Shown piece by piece: positions 11,417-24,664 of a DNA stretch of 64,000 bases. The DNA comes from Botrytis cinerea B05.10. Its lineage: Eukaryota; Ascomycota; Leotiomycetes; Helotiales; Sclerotiniaceae. Where the stretch lies: NCBI RefSeq assembly GCF_000143535.2, contig NC_037319.1, forward strand, positions 620,001 through 684,000, written 5' to 3'. Under the pieces are notes generated by a model. That model was not told where the DNA came from, searched no databases, and saw only the letters and a program-made list of their open reading frames with translations. Numbering within the stretch: position 1 is the first letter of the stretch; every line of letters starts with the position of its first letter. The translations under genes were made by a program, and so were the position numbers.

Positions 11417-12125
11417 TTACTCCTTTGCACTAGACAAATCCTCCGGTTCTGGCTGTTTCAAATCCTTCTCTCCTACCCATTTCAATACTCCATGTAACAA
11501 CCTTTTTCTATGCGCTTCAGTCCCAATACATGTTAATGCACAATCCAGAGAAATTTTCTCCGCAGAGGTACCAAAGAAAGCAAATATCAATGCGGCGACG
11601 GCAAATGTACGATTTTTTCCTGTAGCATAATGGAATAATATATTTCCTTCCTCCACCTCTCCTATTTTCTGGTAAAATTTCCGCATGTTATATTTATACT
11701 CTTTAAGAATTCACTCACCGTACATTTTCACAAATGCTGTTTTCCCTTCTTCTCCTGCAAAGTCAGCTATTGATATGTTCCTTACAATGATATTGCTATT
11801 CCCTCCCTCTCGGGTGATTTCAATATTATCTAGCTCTAGTATTGAGCTGTCTGATGGTGACACAAATGAATATATAGTCTCAAGTGAGGAAGATGCGAAG
11901 TGAGACAAAGAGCCGGGGTGAAATATCCAATTTGACGGGAGCAAAAGAGCCGGTATGGACGAAGATTCAGCGCATATGGAATGTGTAAGAATGGTGGCTG
12001 TGGCAATATTGAATCCGCTATATCAACTGAAGATTTTGAGAATTTGGCGTTTGAAGATCAAATAGAAGAGGTTTCACACCGCTTGCGAATCCCATGTTTC
12101 GGAAGAGTTGGCAATCTTGGTTACA
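11417..12125 (-). pseudogene. Tyrosine-phosphatase-like gene, catalytically dead or decayed
   Basis: Resembles the fungal protein-tyrosine-phosphatase family of PF13350 type. Recognisable pieces on the minus strand are LFRNMGFASG (exon start 12125 after a TTTAG acceptor), WIFHPGSLSHF (family form close to FRSGSLSH) and ILFHYATGKNRT, then DCALTCIG. An intron of 57 bp (11718-11662) joins the last two exons in frame. The phosphate-binding loop of active members is HCxxGKDR. Here Cys is Tyr (TAT at 11627-11629) and Asp is Asn, so the thiol nucleophile is absent. The segment between the acidic FAGEEGKTAFVKMY and the loop is shorter than usual, and the first exon's frame runs into a stop before the next piece. 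A pseudophosphatase is possible; a decayed gene is more likely. Confidence 0.6.
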
Positions 12126-12662
12126 CTAAAGTCGAGTTGGGTATGGTGATGGTAAGCTTTTAGAATTTTGACGTAACGTGGATAATAAGGTGATATTGGA
12201 ATATTTATAGAAGCCGTGTTTTTGCGGGGAGCTGTGCAATAGGTTTGAGACTCATGGTAGCCTAAATGGCTGCTGACTTCCTTCTTGGCATTCATCTCAA
12301 CACAGCATGGTTTTGATGACGGAAGAAGTCATCCTTATTGTTACACTGGAAAGAAGGCATCGAGAGTCATGTATGCGTGTATTTCAGATATGTATCTGTA
12401 GCTGTATGTGTATCCTCCTATGTACAAGTTGAGAAACTCTGTCTAGTAACAAAAAGATGTGGATAAGTATCATGTACTGTACTGTGTACATGTCATATGC
12501 CCACTAATATTCATACAATATTGTACTTACTGGGTATCAATGCGATGTAAATGCAAGAGCCAGTGCTCAAAAATCCATCCACTCCTTGCAATGCAATGAA
12601 CAAAAGAAACAATCATTAAGTATCAATGGCATCATCCAAGATCTTGACTAAAGATCAAAAGA
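12126..12662. other. Intergenic region
   Basis: Region between the promoter side of the phosphatase-like relic and the 3' end of the receptor gene. No gene seen. Confidence 0.4.
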
Positions 12663-13988
12663 TTAAGCCATATCGCTGAATCCACTCTTCCCACTTTCAC
12701 TCCTTCTACCCTTCATGTTATCCCACCCGGAATCACTTCCATGATCTTCACTATCATCTTTACTTCCTGGCGCCCCTCTTTGATACCCTCCAATCCCCAG
12801 CTCTCCCTCTCGTGCTATACTCACACGAACACTAACATTTTTCGCCACAGAGATATCTCCCATCTTGTAAAGATTATCCGTGCTATCACTCGCCCCATGT
12901 CCTCTTCGTCCCGGATTCCCACTCCCTCTCACAGCAGCCTTTAACCCCCCCGCTTCAATAGTCGTAGTCGTTCCCAGCGAGTGTCCTTTTCCCATAAATG
13001 CGAAAGTTTCCAAACCCGTTTCCTCGCCTGGTGCATACTCACTAAACACAATTTCGGCTCTGGTACTGGCGTATAATAGTACATCTAACCATCCATTACA
13101 CGCAATCATACTACCCGCAACACAGTAAAAACTCAGACTGACTTCCGACCCTGCTAGTGCGGCGATACGTCCGGCGGCAAGTGGAATCGTACAGATGGTA
13201 TAGATCAAAGGATAGAGAATCATAAGAGGCTGGGCGCCGTGAAGATGGGAAGCTTGATTTCCGGGGGGAGCGGAACGCGATTGATGACTAATATAGATGA
13301 AGATACAGGCGTAGATGAGAATGGTTCCAAACATGGCACCGAAAATCCAAAAGTAATGGAGCCATAGACGTTCATTTTGATATTGATTCCCAATCCAACA
13401 CTATGCATGATTGTTAGATGTATCTCTAGGTATGTATAGAGTGAAAGAACTTACCCAAGCAGAAGCCCTCACGTAAAGATCATGTGGGTGCATTGCGATT
13501 CCGATGATTGCCAATCCGTAGATGAATACCCAACATCCTGCGATTGTCGTATAGAATGCCCATTGTGGAGCACGATACTGTTTGACGACGCTGAGAAATG
13601 TATGACATGCGATGACAGCGATGAATACACTACTGGCCAAATCTCCCGTCGACACAAACCATCCTTGAGCCCAACATGCTGGCGTTCCAACCATAATTCC
13701 ATTATCCTTGAGCGAGCTGATGTTGAGTAAAAATGCCAATGCTTGTTGAATATCCGCCAATAGTAAGTTGTATATCAGAAATAAGAATTGATTAACAGAC
13801 GACGTCGTCTGACCTTGACTTTGACCGATGGGTGTTTTCTTCTTCCATGAAAAGATCTTGTATGTGAGGTAGAGGAATAAACTAATCGAACAGAAGAATG
13901 ATAAAAGACCAAAGGTCGCGACAGCAACTAAACCATGAGAAAGAGATTCCGGTAGAGGCGTCAATGAAGAAGATTCTGCGTCCAACAT
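12663..13988 (-). CDS. Git3/cAMP-receptor-like seven-helix GPCR
   Basis: Plasma-membrane G-protein-coupled receptor of the fungal Git3/cAMP-receptor-like group, which senses nutrients through Galpha-cAMP signalling in characterised fungi; its ligand is not predictable here. Two exons, 13988-13455 and 13400-12663, give 423 residues. The 54-bp intron (TGG|GTAAGT...GCATAG|TGT) is phase 0. Hydrophobic segments are SHGLVAVATFGLLSFF, QFLFLIYNLLLADIQQA, a helix after the conserved PACWAQGW, WAFYTTIAGCWVFIYGLAII, LWLHYFWIFGAMFGTILI, LMILYPLIYTICTIPLAAG and a last one ending NGWLDVLLYAST. The LxxADxxQ pattern in helix 2 and the GRIAAL motif after helix 6 are typical. A roughly 140-residue Ser/Gly-rich cytoplasmic tail follows. 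The frame is open upstream to 14081 without an ATG, so an additional 5' exon is possible. Confidence 0.85.
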
Positions 13989-16900
13989 CTCCTTCGTCGG
14001 TACCGAATCGAATATTGGGGTTAGAAATGGCGACTTGTGGCTTACATCCAGAAGGAAGACGAAATCAGGAGTCAAAGACAAGCCCTACTGACAGGTCACA
14101 GATGTTGGTACATATAAGTTCATTGAAGCTAATTGAACCGTGTGCAGAAGAGTGGAGAGATAGTTTGACAGAATAACGATGCTGCAAACCTCAGACTTGT
14201 GCCTGAGCTCTTAGATGATGCAAATTGATTTCAAGAGATTTCCAGATGCATGTCAATCGACACGGGCAAGAGAGATAAAAGGTATTACGGAAATACACAT
14301 GGCAAACAGGGTGAACCTTTACGCCTACATAAACCGTACATGGTTCCATGAAGCTTCTAGCCTAGGAGGAAACGGGAGGTGTACAGGGAGAGTGTGGATT
14401 AGATTTGCGTGATAGGCTTGAATGGATCCTTAAATCCGCGTTGAGATTTAAATCAAACACTTGCTCATTTAGCGCTGAGTTGTACTCCGGGGTCCCTGTA
14501 GATCTTAACCTCTTTCTGGCGGAAAGTATCGACTAAGCACAAATAGTCGAGGCTGAAAAGGATTAAGATGATTCGGCATTCATTTTGACATTGACATTTG
14601 TACAAAACGCTCGGTACAACTTTTATGGGGTAACTATTTTGAGGTGACTATCTTGTCATCAATACAATAGAAGCACATCTTGTACTCGGGAACTTGAATG
14701 CAATGACAATCTTCCGAGAAACACAAATTTCGATGATTCTGCAACAACATGGCGAATAAATTTCCCTTCATCCAACGTTATGAAAATCTAGGCTTGTCTG
14801 AGAGAATAATGTAAGCCCCCGGTCGTTAAGCTGAAAGCCTAATATCGCTTTAGGGTAAGAGGCAACGCCACCAAAAGCACCAAGAAACGCCAAGCGTGAA
14901 TGATAAGTTAGATGTACTCGTGTTGTGCGACGTGAAAGCTTGCCGTTCAGAGTGTAACCGACCTATCATGTCCATCAGGTAGGAAAGGATCAGTCTAGAG
15001 CTTCCAAGAAAGTAAGAACATAGTGGTTGGTAAGACGACTTTGTACGTACAGCCTGCTGGACGACCGGTACGCTATTGTTTTCCACGTGGAGAAGCTAGA
15101 ATCTAAGAGCAGGAAGCTTCTATTATCGTTCCATCGTTCAATAACCGTATTGCTTTATATACCGGCAGAGATCGTGATGGATTAATGTATTGCATCCTCT
15201 TTCCCAATACTCTGGTTTGCGTTATACCATGATCCCGTCTTACAGTCAATTCAGACAACAGTGAAGAAGTGCCCGACGGCACAGCATCAAGTCTGGGGTC
15301 ACGGGGATTCAAACTCCAAATGGAGTAGTGCTCCGACATGTTTGACATACGGAATTGATTGTATTTTACGTTTCGGCTGGTGATTAGCGATGGTCATTGT
15401 CAAGATGCGTGAAGGCTTTTCACGAATCATTATTAGCACGAAAGTATATAAAATCAGGGGAAAGTGGACATGATGTGTTTGTCTGATTATATAATCGGGA
15501 AGGAAAATTTTATGAAGGTTTGTAGATCAATAGGTTAATGAATACTATGCCGGTCCTTGCCTACTACGGAGCTATTCCGTATGTCAAATGCATCCACCTT
15601 CCGTTTTCCCCTATTGATAATGATTATGGATAATGGTAACCTGTGGACAAGACAAATGTGGCTAATTGAAAAGGAAAAGTCTGTCGTTCCAATCTCCCCG
15701 AATCCTTTTGATGGAGTACGGAGTAGACAGATTCGTACACTCTAATCGCAACCTCTTGTCTGAAGAAATTTCTCTCTAGTGGGTGCATGATGAATCTGTT
15801 CATCTTTTACCATGTTCCATGTCTCATCACTCAAATCTTCAAGGGACCAGATCCTGTCCTGTTTGTGATCAAAGGGTCTCTGCTTCACTCTGACTCTCTT
15901 GAGACTTTCTCGGTCGTTCGGTGTGTGCGAAAGTGGATCGATTGAGAGTGGGGGATCGAAACGACTTCAAGCCCTGTTAACTCGGTGGTTCCAGCGCTTC
16001 TTATGGGTGGGGATACCGGAGATGGATTAATTTCATTTGTACCTCCCGTCGCTACTTGGTTACGGCTTTTCGGAATGGGGGAGTGAAAGGATGGATATAT
16101 ATGGAGAGAGATGCGAGATATTCAACACTTAGCGTCGTAATTTTCAACCACTCATATCGACTCTTGCTGCCGAGAAGTTTTGTGAATGGCTACCGAAAAA
16201 TGGGTCAGGAGAATGGGTTGCACCCGACAATATGCCGGAATATTGGGACATCTCTGCTTTGTATAAGCATGGGAGATTTTCCAAGATCAACAGAAATCTA
16301 CGTGGAAACGATAGTGATGACATAGTATGATACTGCTAAGAGGGGTTTATCGAAATGGGAAAATCAGCATCGCTTGGGAGAGGTGTTCAACTAAGGAAAG
16401 ATGGGCGAATACTTCAGATGAGTATTTGGAATCATGACTACTGATGGATGCAAAATTAGACATTGCTGACTCGACTGATTTACCGGCGCTTATCAGGTTG
16501 TAACCGAATATGGAGATCACGATAGGCAAACAAGTTGATTGTTGCTGATATCCTATATGTTGATTTCTAATATTCCATTCGCCACTCTTGATGTGCCGGT
16601 CGACTAATACTACAAAATTATACTCCCATGCAAAAGTGTACCGGCACTCCAATCATCCGGAATTTAAGAAGCGTCATTAAGTCTAGGTATTAATGGCCTT
16701 TTGTCCCCTTCATTTTGTTCATCGCCTGACGGTCTTCCTTCCTTGTTAGACTTAGGGATCGCTCGACGTCCTTTCGAAGAATTGCTTGACCCCTTGACCC
16801 TTCCTTGGCCACCTGACCCCTTGATATTGATGGTATAGTGTACCGTCTATGTTACATGCGAAATTCCTCATCGGGTTCTTATAACTCCACCATGCCCTTA

Positions 16901-19091
16901 ATCCCGAGGGATCATCATAGTTTCGAGAACCATCATTTCAACAGAGTAGTTCTTTCGCTTGACCCAAAACCGGTCGCTCCGATTTAGGATGTCAATAGTG
17001 ATGAAAGCCAAGTTGATTTTCAATTTGCCCTAGCAATTCGAATCAACTATGATAACTTCATTATATCCCACCTAGAGCACCTATCCGTTTTTTAGGTATC
17101 GATCTGCTTTCTGCTGTAGCTGAAATTGTTTACCGGTGTTTCCGGCAGTATCCATACTTTCATATGAGTCCTCAAGCGTATCATGGCCTAGTACTGCCAA
17201 TAATTGCTGTCCAACCGTAGAATCAATACATCTTCCTAGGATGTCACAGGCTTCCGTTTGATATCCAAAGTTTGGACGTTTGCAAATTACTTTATAAATT
17301 CACTCATACATCGTATATGCCTAGGGGGATTTGTCCTCAAGTTCAATACAAAATGCTCAAACTTGGAGGGGTCTAAATGTAGCTTTGAATTGTTGCCTCA
17401 ATCACTCCGTTGATCAGTACCAAATCTAAGCGTCTCGAAATTTAGATCCAAATATCCTAAAAACTAAACCTTCATCTCTGGATGTCACCGCAGTCAAGCT
17501 CGACCGATTCAGTTGGAAATTTTAGTCGTGTGTAGTACTCCAGGTGAACATTCAAACTTTATAAAGCTCTGACGAAAACCTTAACTGAAGATCCGAAAAA
17601 CATGTGTAATGGTCAGATTGTTCTTTCATCCATTGGACAACAAACTTTTACGTTTTCCATTGTCATTTTTCATAGAATATGTTTGCTATCGGTAATCACA
17701 ATCTCAGCCTCAGTGCTTCTACGACATATCAATCTTCCCAGTCTTCTGCAGTATATAAGTAGCAGACTTTGCGCCGTTGGATTGACCGACTTACCGGGTC
17801 ACAGATTAATTCCTATCCAAGACAGGAGACTATTGAACTTTCACCAGCTTCGATATTGATACCGAAGGTTTTGAGGCTTTGCCAATTGAATTCGGAATGC
17901 GTCCATGTATTGAATAGACTTCGAACATTGACAATTTATGACCTGTTTTTCAGTCCGAGTTATTCAATGCATATCATATATTTCAATCATGTATTGTTTC
18001 ACCCCATGTATCTCTAAGATCATGCCAGGAAAGATACTCCAACTTTCAGCCAGCATGGGTATAAAATGGAAAACATGACACGGTAGCATAGAAACCTATC
18101 CATCATTATTGTTATAAGTAATACATTATTTAGTCATCTTAAACATTTGCACCATGAAACTTCTTAGGAAACACGAGCAGGCTTTCGATATAGGTTACCT
18201 GGACAGCAACTGAGATCAACTTGCGTGCACCAAAAGCTTCAAAATTCATGGCGGAAGATATTCATTTACTTGTGGGTCAACATGATACAACGATTGTATC
18301 TCTGTGAGGTGATTCATTTTTATATTGGCTGTTGAATGCTCTTTGATCTATGATTTAATTATGCTTGTTATTCACTTGAAACTGGGAAACTAAGTAGGGT
18401 CTACATCCCTCCTTATTTTAGTATTTTTACATCCCCTATTTGCAAAACGTCTCGATGACAAGAGAAGGCGAAGGACTGCAACTTTAGAATAATCTAGTAA
18501 ATTTTCAAGGTGATGGAATGCTATGAATAAGTGAGCTCGATGAAAAGATCAGCTCTAACAGTTGCGTGAGTTTAGAGTCAACAGGATGGTCTTAGAACAG
18601 TATTAACTTGATAGCCGGCGCACATTGGCGTTGGTAGTTTGGCTTTCTCGATGGGCTTCTATTGGTCGACGCATAATCTCCAACTTAGCTAATTCTTAAA
18701 GCTCATATCAGATTGGAAATAACCAAGAAATGTAACTCATCAATATAGGCAAACCTTAAGCTCAAGCCGATTTGAACAATCACCATAGTGGAAAATACAG
18801 TACGTCTCACTACGTTGGAATGCTACGCGGGGTACGCCGTATACTATTCCATTAGATGAATGATATCCCCTAGACATGAGTTCATGTTCTCAATGTGCTG
18901 TATGGGTAATTTTATACATTCATACGGATAAAGTTTAGTGCTATATTAGTTGCTTAAGCTTCTAAGAATTGCAACTTATTTCTATTACATTTTCCAATAA
19001 CAAACTCCAATAATAACCTCCAATACAACTTCCAATAAGCTGAATAAACTGTGCAGCAACAAAAAAACTTTTCAAGGACAAAATTTCAGCT
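13989..19091. other. 5.1-kb interval without a recognisable gene
   Basis: All frames are short and show no family motifs on either strand. The longest, around 16056-16325 and 17602-17859, look like chance. CTTGACCCCTTGACCC-type direct repeats occur near 16785-16825. No terminal repeats, transposase-like frame or RNA gene was recognised. The last 200 bp lead into the second 2EXR gene. Confidence 0.4.
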
Positions 19092-20635
19092 ATGGAGGGT
19101 GCCACTTTCTCGCCAGAAAGATCACAACCAAATGACCAGAAATCCGAAGGAATTTCGATCAATGCTATCACAACTGCACCAGACCAGCTCTCACCAAGAG
19201 AGGGCATTAATGGGGGCGAGGTAGCAGACTTTCCCGACTCAGGTAAGTACATTAATCACTGCATCTGCAAAATCAACGTTAACATTTTTCAGAAGATTGG
19301 GAAATAGTTGGGTATCTTGATAAAAACCAAATCGAACAAATCAACGGTTTGGACCCAAACTCAGATCCAGACACACTCAAAGCACACAAAGAGATTGAAT
19401 GGCCTGCTCTTTACTTCAAGACTTTCACTTGCTTTTCAAGGCTTCCGCTTGAGCTTAGACGTAAGATCTGGTTCCATGCACTACCAGAGCCACGACTAGT
19501 AAATTTTGAGTTGTACCCGAAACCCGAACTAGTGCTACATCAGATCCAACACCCAGAATTCATCAATATCGCTGTCAGGGATTATACTCTGACTACAGAT
19601 GACGTCAAAAACAAAGAGATGAGTCTTGATATTCATCCATTTTTTTTGACATGCCACGAATTTAGAGATGTATTTCTGGAAAATTACGAGAGCTTCGATA
19701 TGCATACCCAGCTACCCGCCGATGGTAGATGTCTTTACACGCCGCCTATGCTACCCACTTACTCGACTATATGTCATGTGAGAATGAAAAATACTCCCAG
19801 TCAATATTATATTGACCCTAAAGTCGACCGATTGGTGTTTGACAGCCTCGAAAAATCATTCGAGATTCTCTCTAGCATCGGCATAACCTTGAACCTCTCG
19901 GCGTTTCGAAATATTGCAATTACTCAGTATTCAGAGCAAGGTAATCGGAGCGTCGTTTCGGAATCAACCTGGAAGGCCATCGAAGATAACTTCCCTCGAC
20001 TCACAAGTGTCAATTTTTGCGGGAATTTTGCCGGCGCTCATGTAGGTAGACTTCCCATGAGAATCCCGACACTTACTCGCTTTCACCCCTTAACCCAAGA
20101 CACTATCGGTGAAGTGAACAGGCAAACGCTTTACCAAGATTCTCATGGACTGATAACCCCAAATGCCTGGATTGTCAATGCTCATCACATGAATGTTATT
20201 GCTAGGGCAGCCTACAAAACCAAGCGAAGCTTCCTCGAGCGATCAAATACACATGGCAACTACTGGAAGGGAGTCGATTTCACCATATCTTTATGGATGG
20301 AGCACACATTGCATCGTGCGAAAGATTACATTCAATTGCAACCCAGAAGACCAATTGAAGGAGATCAAGACAATACTTACTACACTCAAGCAGTGGGAAG
20401 TTTTGATATCGGAAGCGCATATTTGAAGCGTTCGGGCGGAACGTCGGTCATAGACTGCTATGCAGATGGCACGTTGTTCAATTCTGAGACGGCCATGAAG
20501 AAGGACCAGCTTCATGGAACACATGAAGGCGGTAAAAGCAAGTATTTGACATGGCCATGGAATTGCCCTTCTTCAGACAACGGTGATTCATACGACAACT
20601 CTCGATTCAAGAATCAGGTTTTTAGGGCTTTGTAG
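19092..20635 (+). CDS. 2EXR-domain protein (copy 2)
   Basis: Fungal 2EXR-family protein of unknown function, 497 residues. Exons are 19092-19242 and 19293-20635. The 50-bp phase-1 intron (TCAG|GTAAGT...TTTTCAG|AAG) joins the polar N terminus to DWEIVGYLDKNQIEQI. The signature FTCFSRLPLELRRKIWFHAL starts near residue 113 and is followed by PEPRLV, then FFLTCHEFRDVFLENYESF, the conserved second block. It shares the FTCFxRLPLELRRKIW string almost exactly with copy 3 at 24.7-26.2 kb, so these two are close paralogues. No signal peptide or membrane helix is seen. The N-terminal short exon before the domain parallels copy 1. Start is the first ATG in frame. Confidence 0.85.
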
Positions 20636-22324
20636 AAGTTTACATCAGCAAGAAGATACTAGCTTGCAGGGTACATCACTGTTGTTGAAATAAGTGAATC
20701 CTAGCGTCTTAGATAGTTTCAACTTTCCTAAAAATGACAATTAAATTAATCTCTTCATGAATACCCTTTTCTATAGAGATTTAGACATGTGCAATTTGAA
20801 TGTCCCAGAGAAATTTGATAAATATCATGGTGGTAATGAGCTAGAATGTAAGAACTAACGCAGTGACAAGATTCCAATGAAAGCATTTTTTCAATAAGCA
20901 CGGCAGAAAGGCCGCTCATTATAAAATTCCCGTATATCCAGAGATAAGTTCCTGCATATCTTGAATTATCCTTCGGTCATTGTGTGGGATGATAGTTGTT
21001 TAATATGTACTGAGTGGTAGTATGGATTTTTTTTCTTTTCGGATAAGAAAGGAGTGGAAGAAGGGGGAAATCATGTGATGTGTGGAATCGTTGGGATTAA
21101 TTTTCTAACCTCTCATAAGCTTGATTAAAATGTTACTTATTGAAGGAGTTAATTAAGAATAAAGAGAAAGTGGTCGAAAAGGGGCCCAGGGGGCCAGGGA
21201 GGGGAGGGGATCCTCCTCCTTCGCCCATTCAATCATTTTCATCATCAACCATACTCGTGTCATACTATACACAAGGGGAAAACAGGAGGGATTTGACGTT
21301 AAGAGAGGATTTGAAACTTCTGTTTGGTGCAATGAGTAACATATTCTAATTAGTAATCCCCTACAAGATTTTCATCTTATACTTGATCGTTGACTCCAAA
21401 GAATATAAAGTGGGAGCCATCACCAAATCTATCCTCAATGCGCTTCTATATCTAACCCAATGTAACTACTATGTGAAACCATCTTGGTGCAATAAAATTT
21501 TATCTCGACATTCAGAAGGAAACTTTTTAAATCACTGGGGTTATTTACCTTTTTCAAATTGATCTTTTTCGCATTGTTAATTTTCTTCGAACCACTTAAG
21601 GATCGGGGAAACATTTATCTCATTTAGAGTCTAGGGTTATTGGATTACATTTTCAACGAGGACCCGAAATCTCCTGCCTCAGACGGGATAGTATTAGTGA
21701 ATCAGTGGAGGATATCCGACCTGCAGTTTCCCAATAGTCTTATGAATGTCGCTAGTGAAACAAATAGCATCTCTTTCCTTTAGTTTCCATGTTTCTTTTA
21801 CTGATTCTATTTACTGATTCTATTTACGTTAGAATGCATTCATGTCAAGAGAGGTCATCCGTAAATATAAATTCCTAATCGCTATTTGGAACTAACATAT
21901 ACCCGACATCAATAACATTAAAACAACGTGCAATCTGAAAAACGTAGGTTGCTCCCCTACAAGTTAAATTGATATCCACCGAATACCTATTAATAACTTC
22001 AATTGAATTTGATACTCCCAAAGAAATAGTCCTCAAACACCGAAAACTTACATGCGCAAGAAATTTCGCTATAGAATTAGCCCCAAAATCATATTATTAT
22101 TGTCGCGTGACGCGAAGCGCCGATGTACCTTATTGAAGTAAAAAAGTCTCGTCTCCTAAATAATTCTCAACATACTCTCAAAATCACTATAAGCATCAAC
22201 TCAACCAATCGATCTATGTAAAAACAATTTCTGAGAATGAATATTGTTATTCAATTGTCTATTCGTCTTGGCAATGGCCATGCTACCTCGACCACCTTTA
22301 TTCATCATCATTGTGAGAGCTAAA

Positions 22325-22346
22325 CACGTGACCCAAAAGTCACGTG
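22325..22346. promoter_or_regulatory. Perfect inverted repeat of CACGTGAC
   Basis: CACGTGAC, a 6-bp spacer (CCAAAA), then GTCACGTG. CACGTG is the classical E-box core bound by bHLH factors (established), so this looks like a paired E-box. No gene starts nearby, so a regulatory role is only inferred. Confidence 0.45.
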
Positions 22347-22693
22347 CCATCAGTTTCTAGTATTTGTAGTTTCTCTTCTGTAGACCTGAAAAAGACATCG
22401 AATTTTCCACCTTCTAAGTTGACTCCTGAAGTCTGAGTGCTCTAATCTAATCCGTCCCCCTCACCTCGCTGCCGCGATGTGGTGATTCACCCCATTTACT
22501 ATGTGTAGCCACTTGCTCTAGCATTCGTATATGCGAAGGCTTTTCTTGTGTGACCATTACCACCTTCTACTCTTCTATACCATCATAGTGGAGAGCTTTG
22601 AGTTTTGCTAATTGAATACCAGAGGAAAGTTGATCACAGTATGACATCATACTCCCGACCAAGACGTGACTGATGAAATTTAACCATCGGGGT

Positions 22694-23432
22694 CCCTGTG
22701 GTAGCAGAATCCGCGATTGACAAAGTGGCCGCTTTGTCAGCTCCAGAAAATATTCAATATTTTTATAATGTATTGAAAAAAGCGTTTTTAAAGTATTGAT
22801 TAGGGGACTTTTTCTTTTATAAATGATTAGAAATTTTTACTTCAAAAGGATTTAATAAAAATCTTGAATTCTAATTTCAAATTCTAGTTTTAGATAATCA
22901 ATACTTTATTCATATTGAATTCGATTAGTAATTGAATTGAATATAAATATAAATTAAAATTAAGTAAATAATATATATAAACAATACATTCTATATAGCA
23001 TAATACAATAATAAAGCTTTTAATTGAAAAAGAAATTGAAAATGAAATAAGTAAATAATTTACTCCTTACTTCCTCTCCCCTTTAAACTTTCGACTAATA
23101 TCTTTCATCTATTTCCTAACTCTTACACTCGCTTCCCTTTTTCTTTTAACTTTTATACTCGTTCCTTTTTCATCTACCTTTTCTTCAATTCTAATATTCA
23201 TTGAATTCTAAAATCTTTAAAATCCTTTAGGACTTTCATTTTCTTTTTTTCTATTAAAAATCAATACTAAACGGATCTCATTTTATATCGATTCTATTCG
23301 TTATTAATGAATTGGCTATATTATTAATAACGAATTGAATATATTATAAACGTAATGTATACATAAAAAATTTGTATGGGGATTTATATTGAATTTCTTT
23401 TCGTCGAAAGTATTAACTTTGCCACCACAGGG
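22694..23432. mobile_element. AT-rich, RIP-like DNA-transposon relic or MITE
   Basis: About 740 bp bounded by inverted termini. The left end reads CCCTGTGGTAGCAGA and the right end, reverse-complemented, reads CCCTGTGGTGGCAAA; 13 of 15 bases match. GGT stands directly outside both ends. Just inside the left end, TGACAAAG and CTTTGTCA form the arms of a near-perfect 22-bp palindrome around a GGCC core. The interior (about 22740-23400) is extremely AT-rich with no open frame, as expected after repeat-induced point mutation. No transposase remains, so the superfamily is unknown; a pogo/Tc1-type origin is only a guess. Confidence 0.6.
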
Positions 23433-24664
23433 GGTATCCTTTTCTTGAGCCATGTTGACCATATCTTCTCAATGCTGAAATATCTCTAGTCACAAACAAA
23501 TATAGAGACACCCTAATATTGAATCACTGGCATAAATTGGGACATGTATTGATATTCAGTTCGATTTATCTCCATAGTCATCATGTCATTTCTTCACCGG
23601 GAGAAAGATTTTAAGGCTGTAACTGTTGGCAATTGATTTAATTACTCAAACAATTATCTTAATATTATTCAAACGAGATATGGACAGTATTTAAATCCAA
23701 CTAGCAAATCCATGCATTTGCAGCTTCAGATGACCTACTAAGTTATTTTTAGTGCTATCTCTTCAGAGAGCATGAATGTATACAGTCCCAAAAATACATA
23801 CGCAAAAGATCCCAAAGATTTGATTTGATTTGACTACTGTTCATTCGATTCATTTGAAGATTCATTTCGATATAATTGCGATTACTATTCTTAAGTTTTA
23901 AGAAATCATTGATTACCATCTGGTATTGAAGAATGCTAATCAATGTGAGGGAAAAAATTCCCGAGATACTAATATTCATTGAATGGTTCTCCAATATGAG
24001 ATGTTACTTTACCAATTAAATACACGTACATCACCTAGTACAGTTATAATTTCAAAACCACTCGCGTATATATCACACATAGAAATATAGTAAGATATAA
24101 TCCAAGTGGATCATTATTTACTATACTCACGATTAACAAAGCAGCCCTCTACATTCATAGAGAAACAACATAAAATCGAGCAACTTTACAAAGTCAGCAG
24201 AATATCTTCAACCTAAAATATAAGCCTAAATGTGACAGTATTAGACACATAATAACTCAATGTCTATCTTATATTATCTTGCAATGAAAACGTCGATTAT
24301 TTTCAAATAAATTTGCAGTGAATTATACCATTAATCGTTCGCTTGAGAGACAGGCGCTATTGATAAATGCAAAAGAATTCATAATGTGAGAATTAGTTCT
24401 TGAGATTTTGATAGTGTTGTACACTCATATTTTAGAACCTATATGAAGTTGGAAATGGAGACTCAAGAGCAATATTTATCAGGTTGTATGTATCTGAGGT
24501 ATGATGTATAACCTATTTCTAATTCTAACATGAAGAAAATGAGATATCTCAATCCCCAAAATCATCCGCACAAGATCAGATCTGATTGGCATTGATGAAT
24601 GTAGAAAGAACACCACGAAAGTCTCACTCCGTGTTAAAAATTCCCAGTCTAGTCTAGTCTAGCT

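Larger units (their letters stand above)
20636..24664. other. 4-kb gene-free interval, AT-rich core
   Basis: Spacer between two 2EXR paralogues that converge on it. No gene recognised. It holds a perfect CACGTGAC inverted repeat (22325-22346) and a very AT-rich element with inverted ends (22694-23432). The flanks, about 23440-24660, are also AT-rich and may contain further degraded repeat DNA. Confidence 0.5.

Noticed and set aside
16056..16325. 89-codon plus-strand frame
   Set aside because: No motif, splice partner or promoter signal; likely chance.
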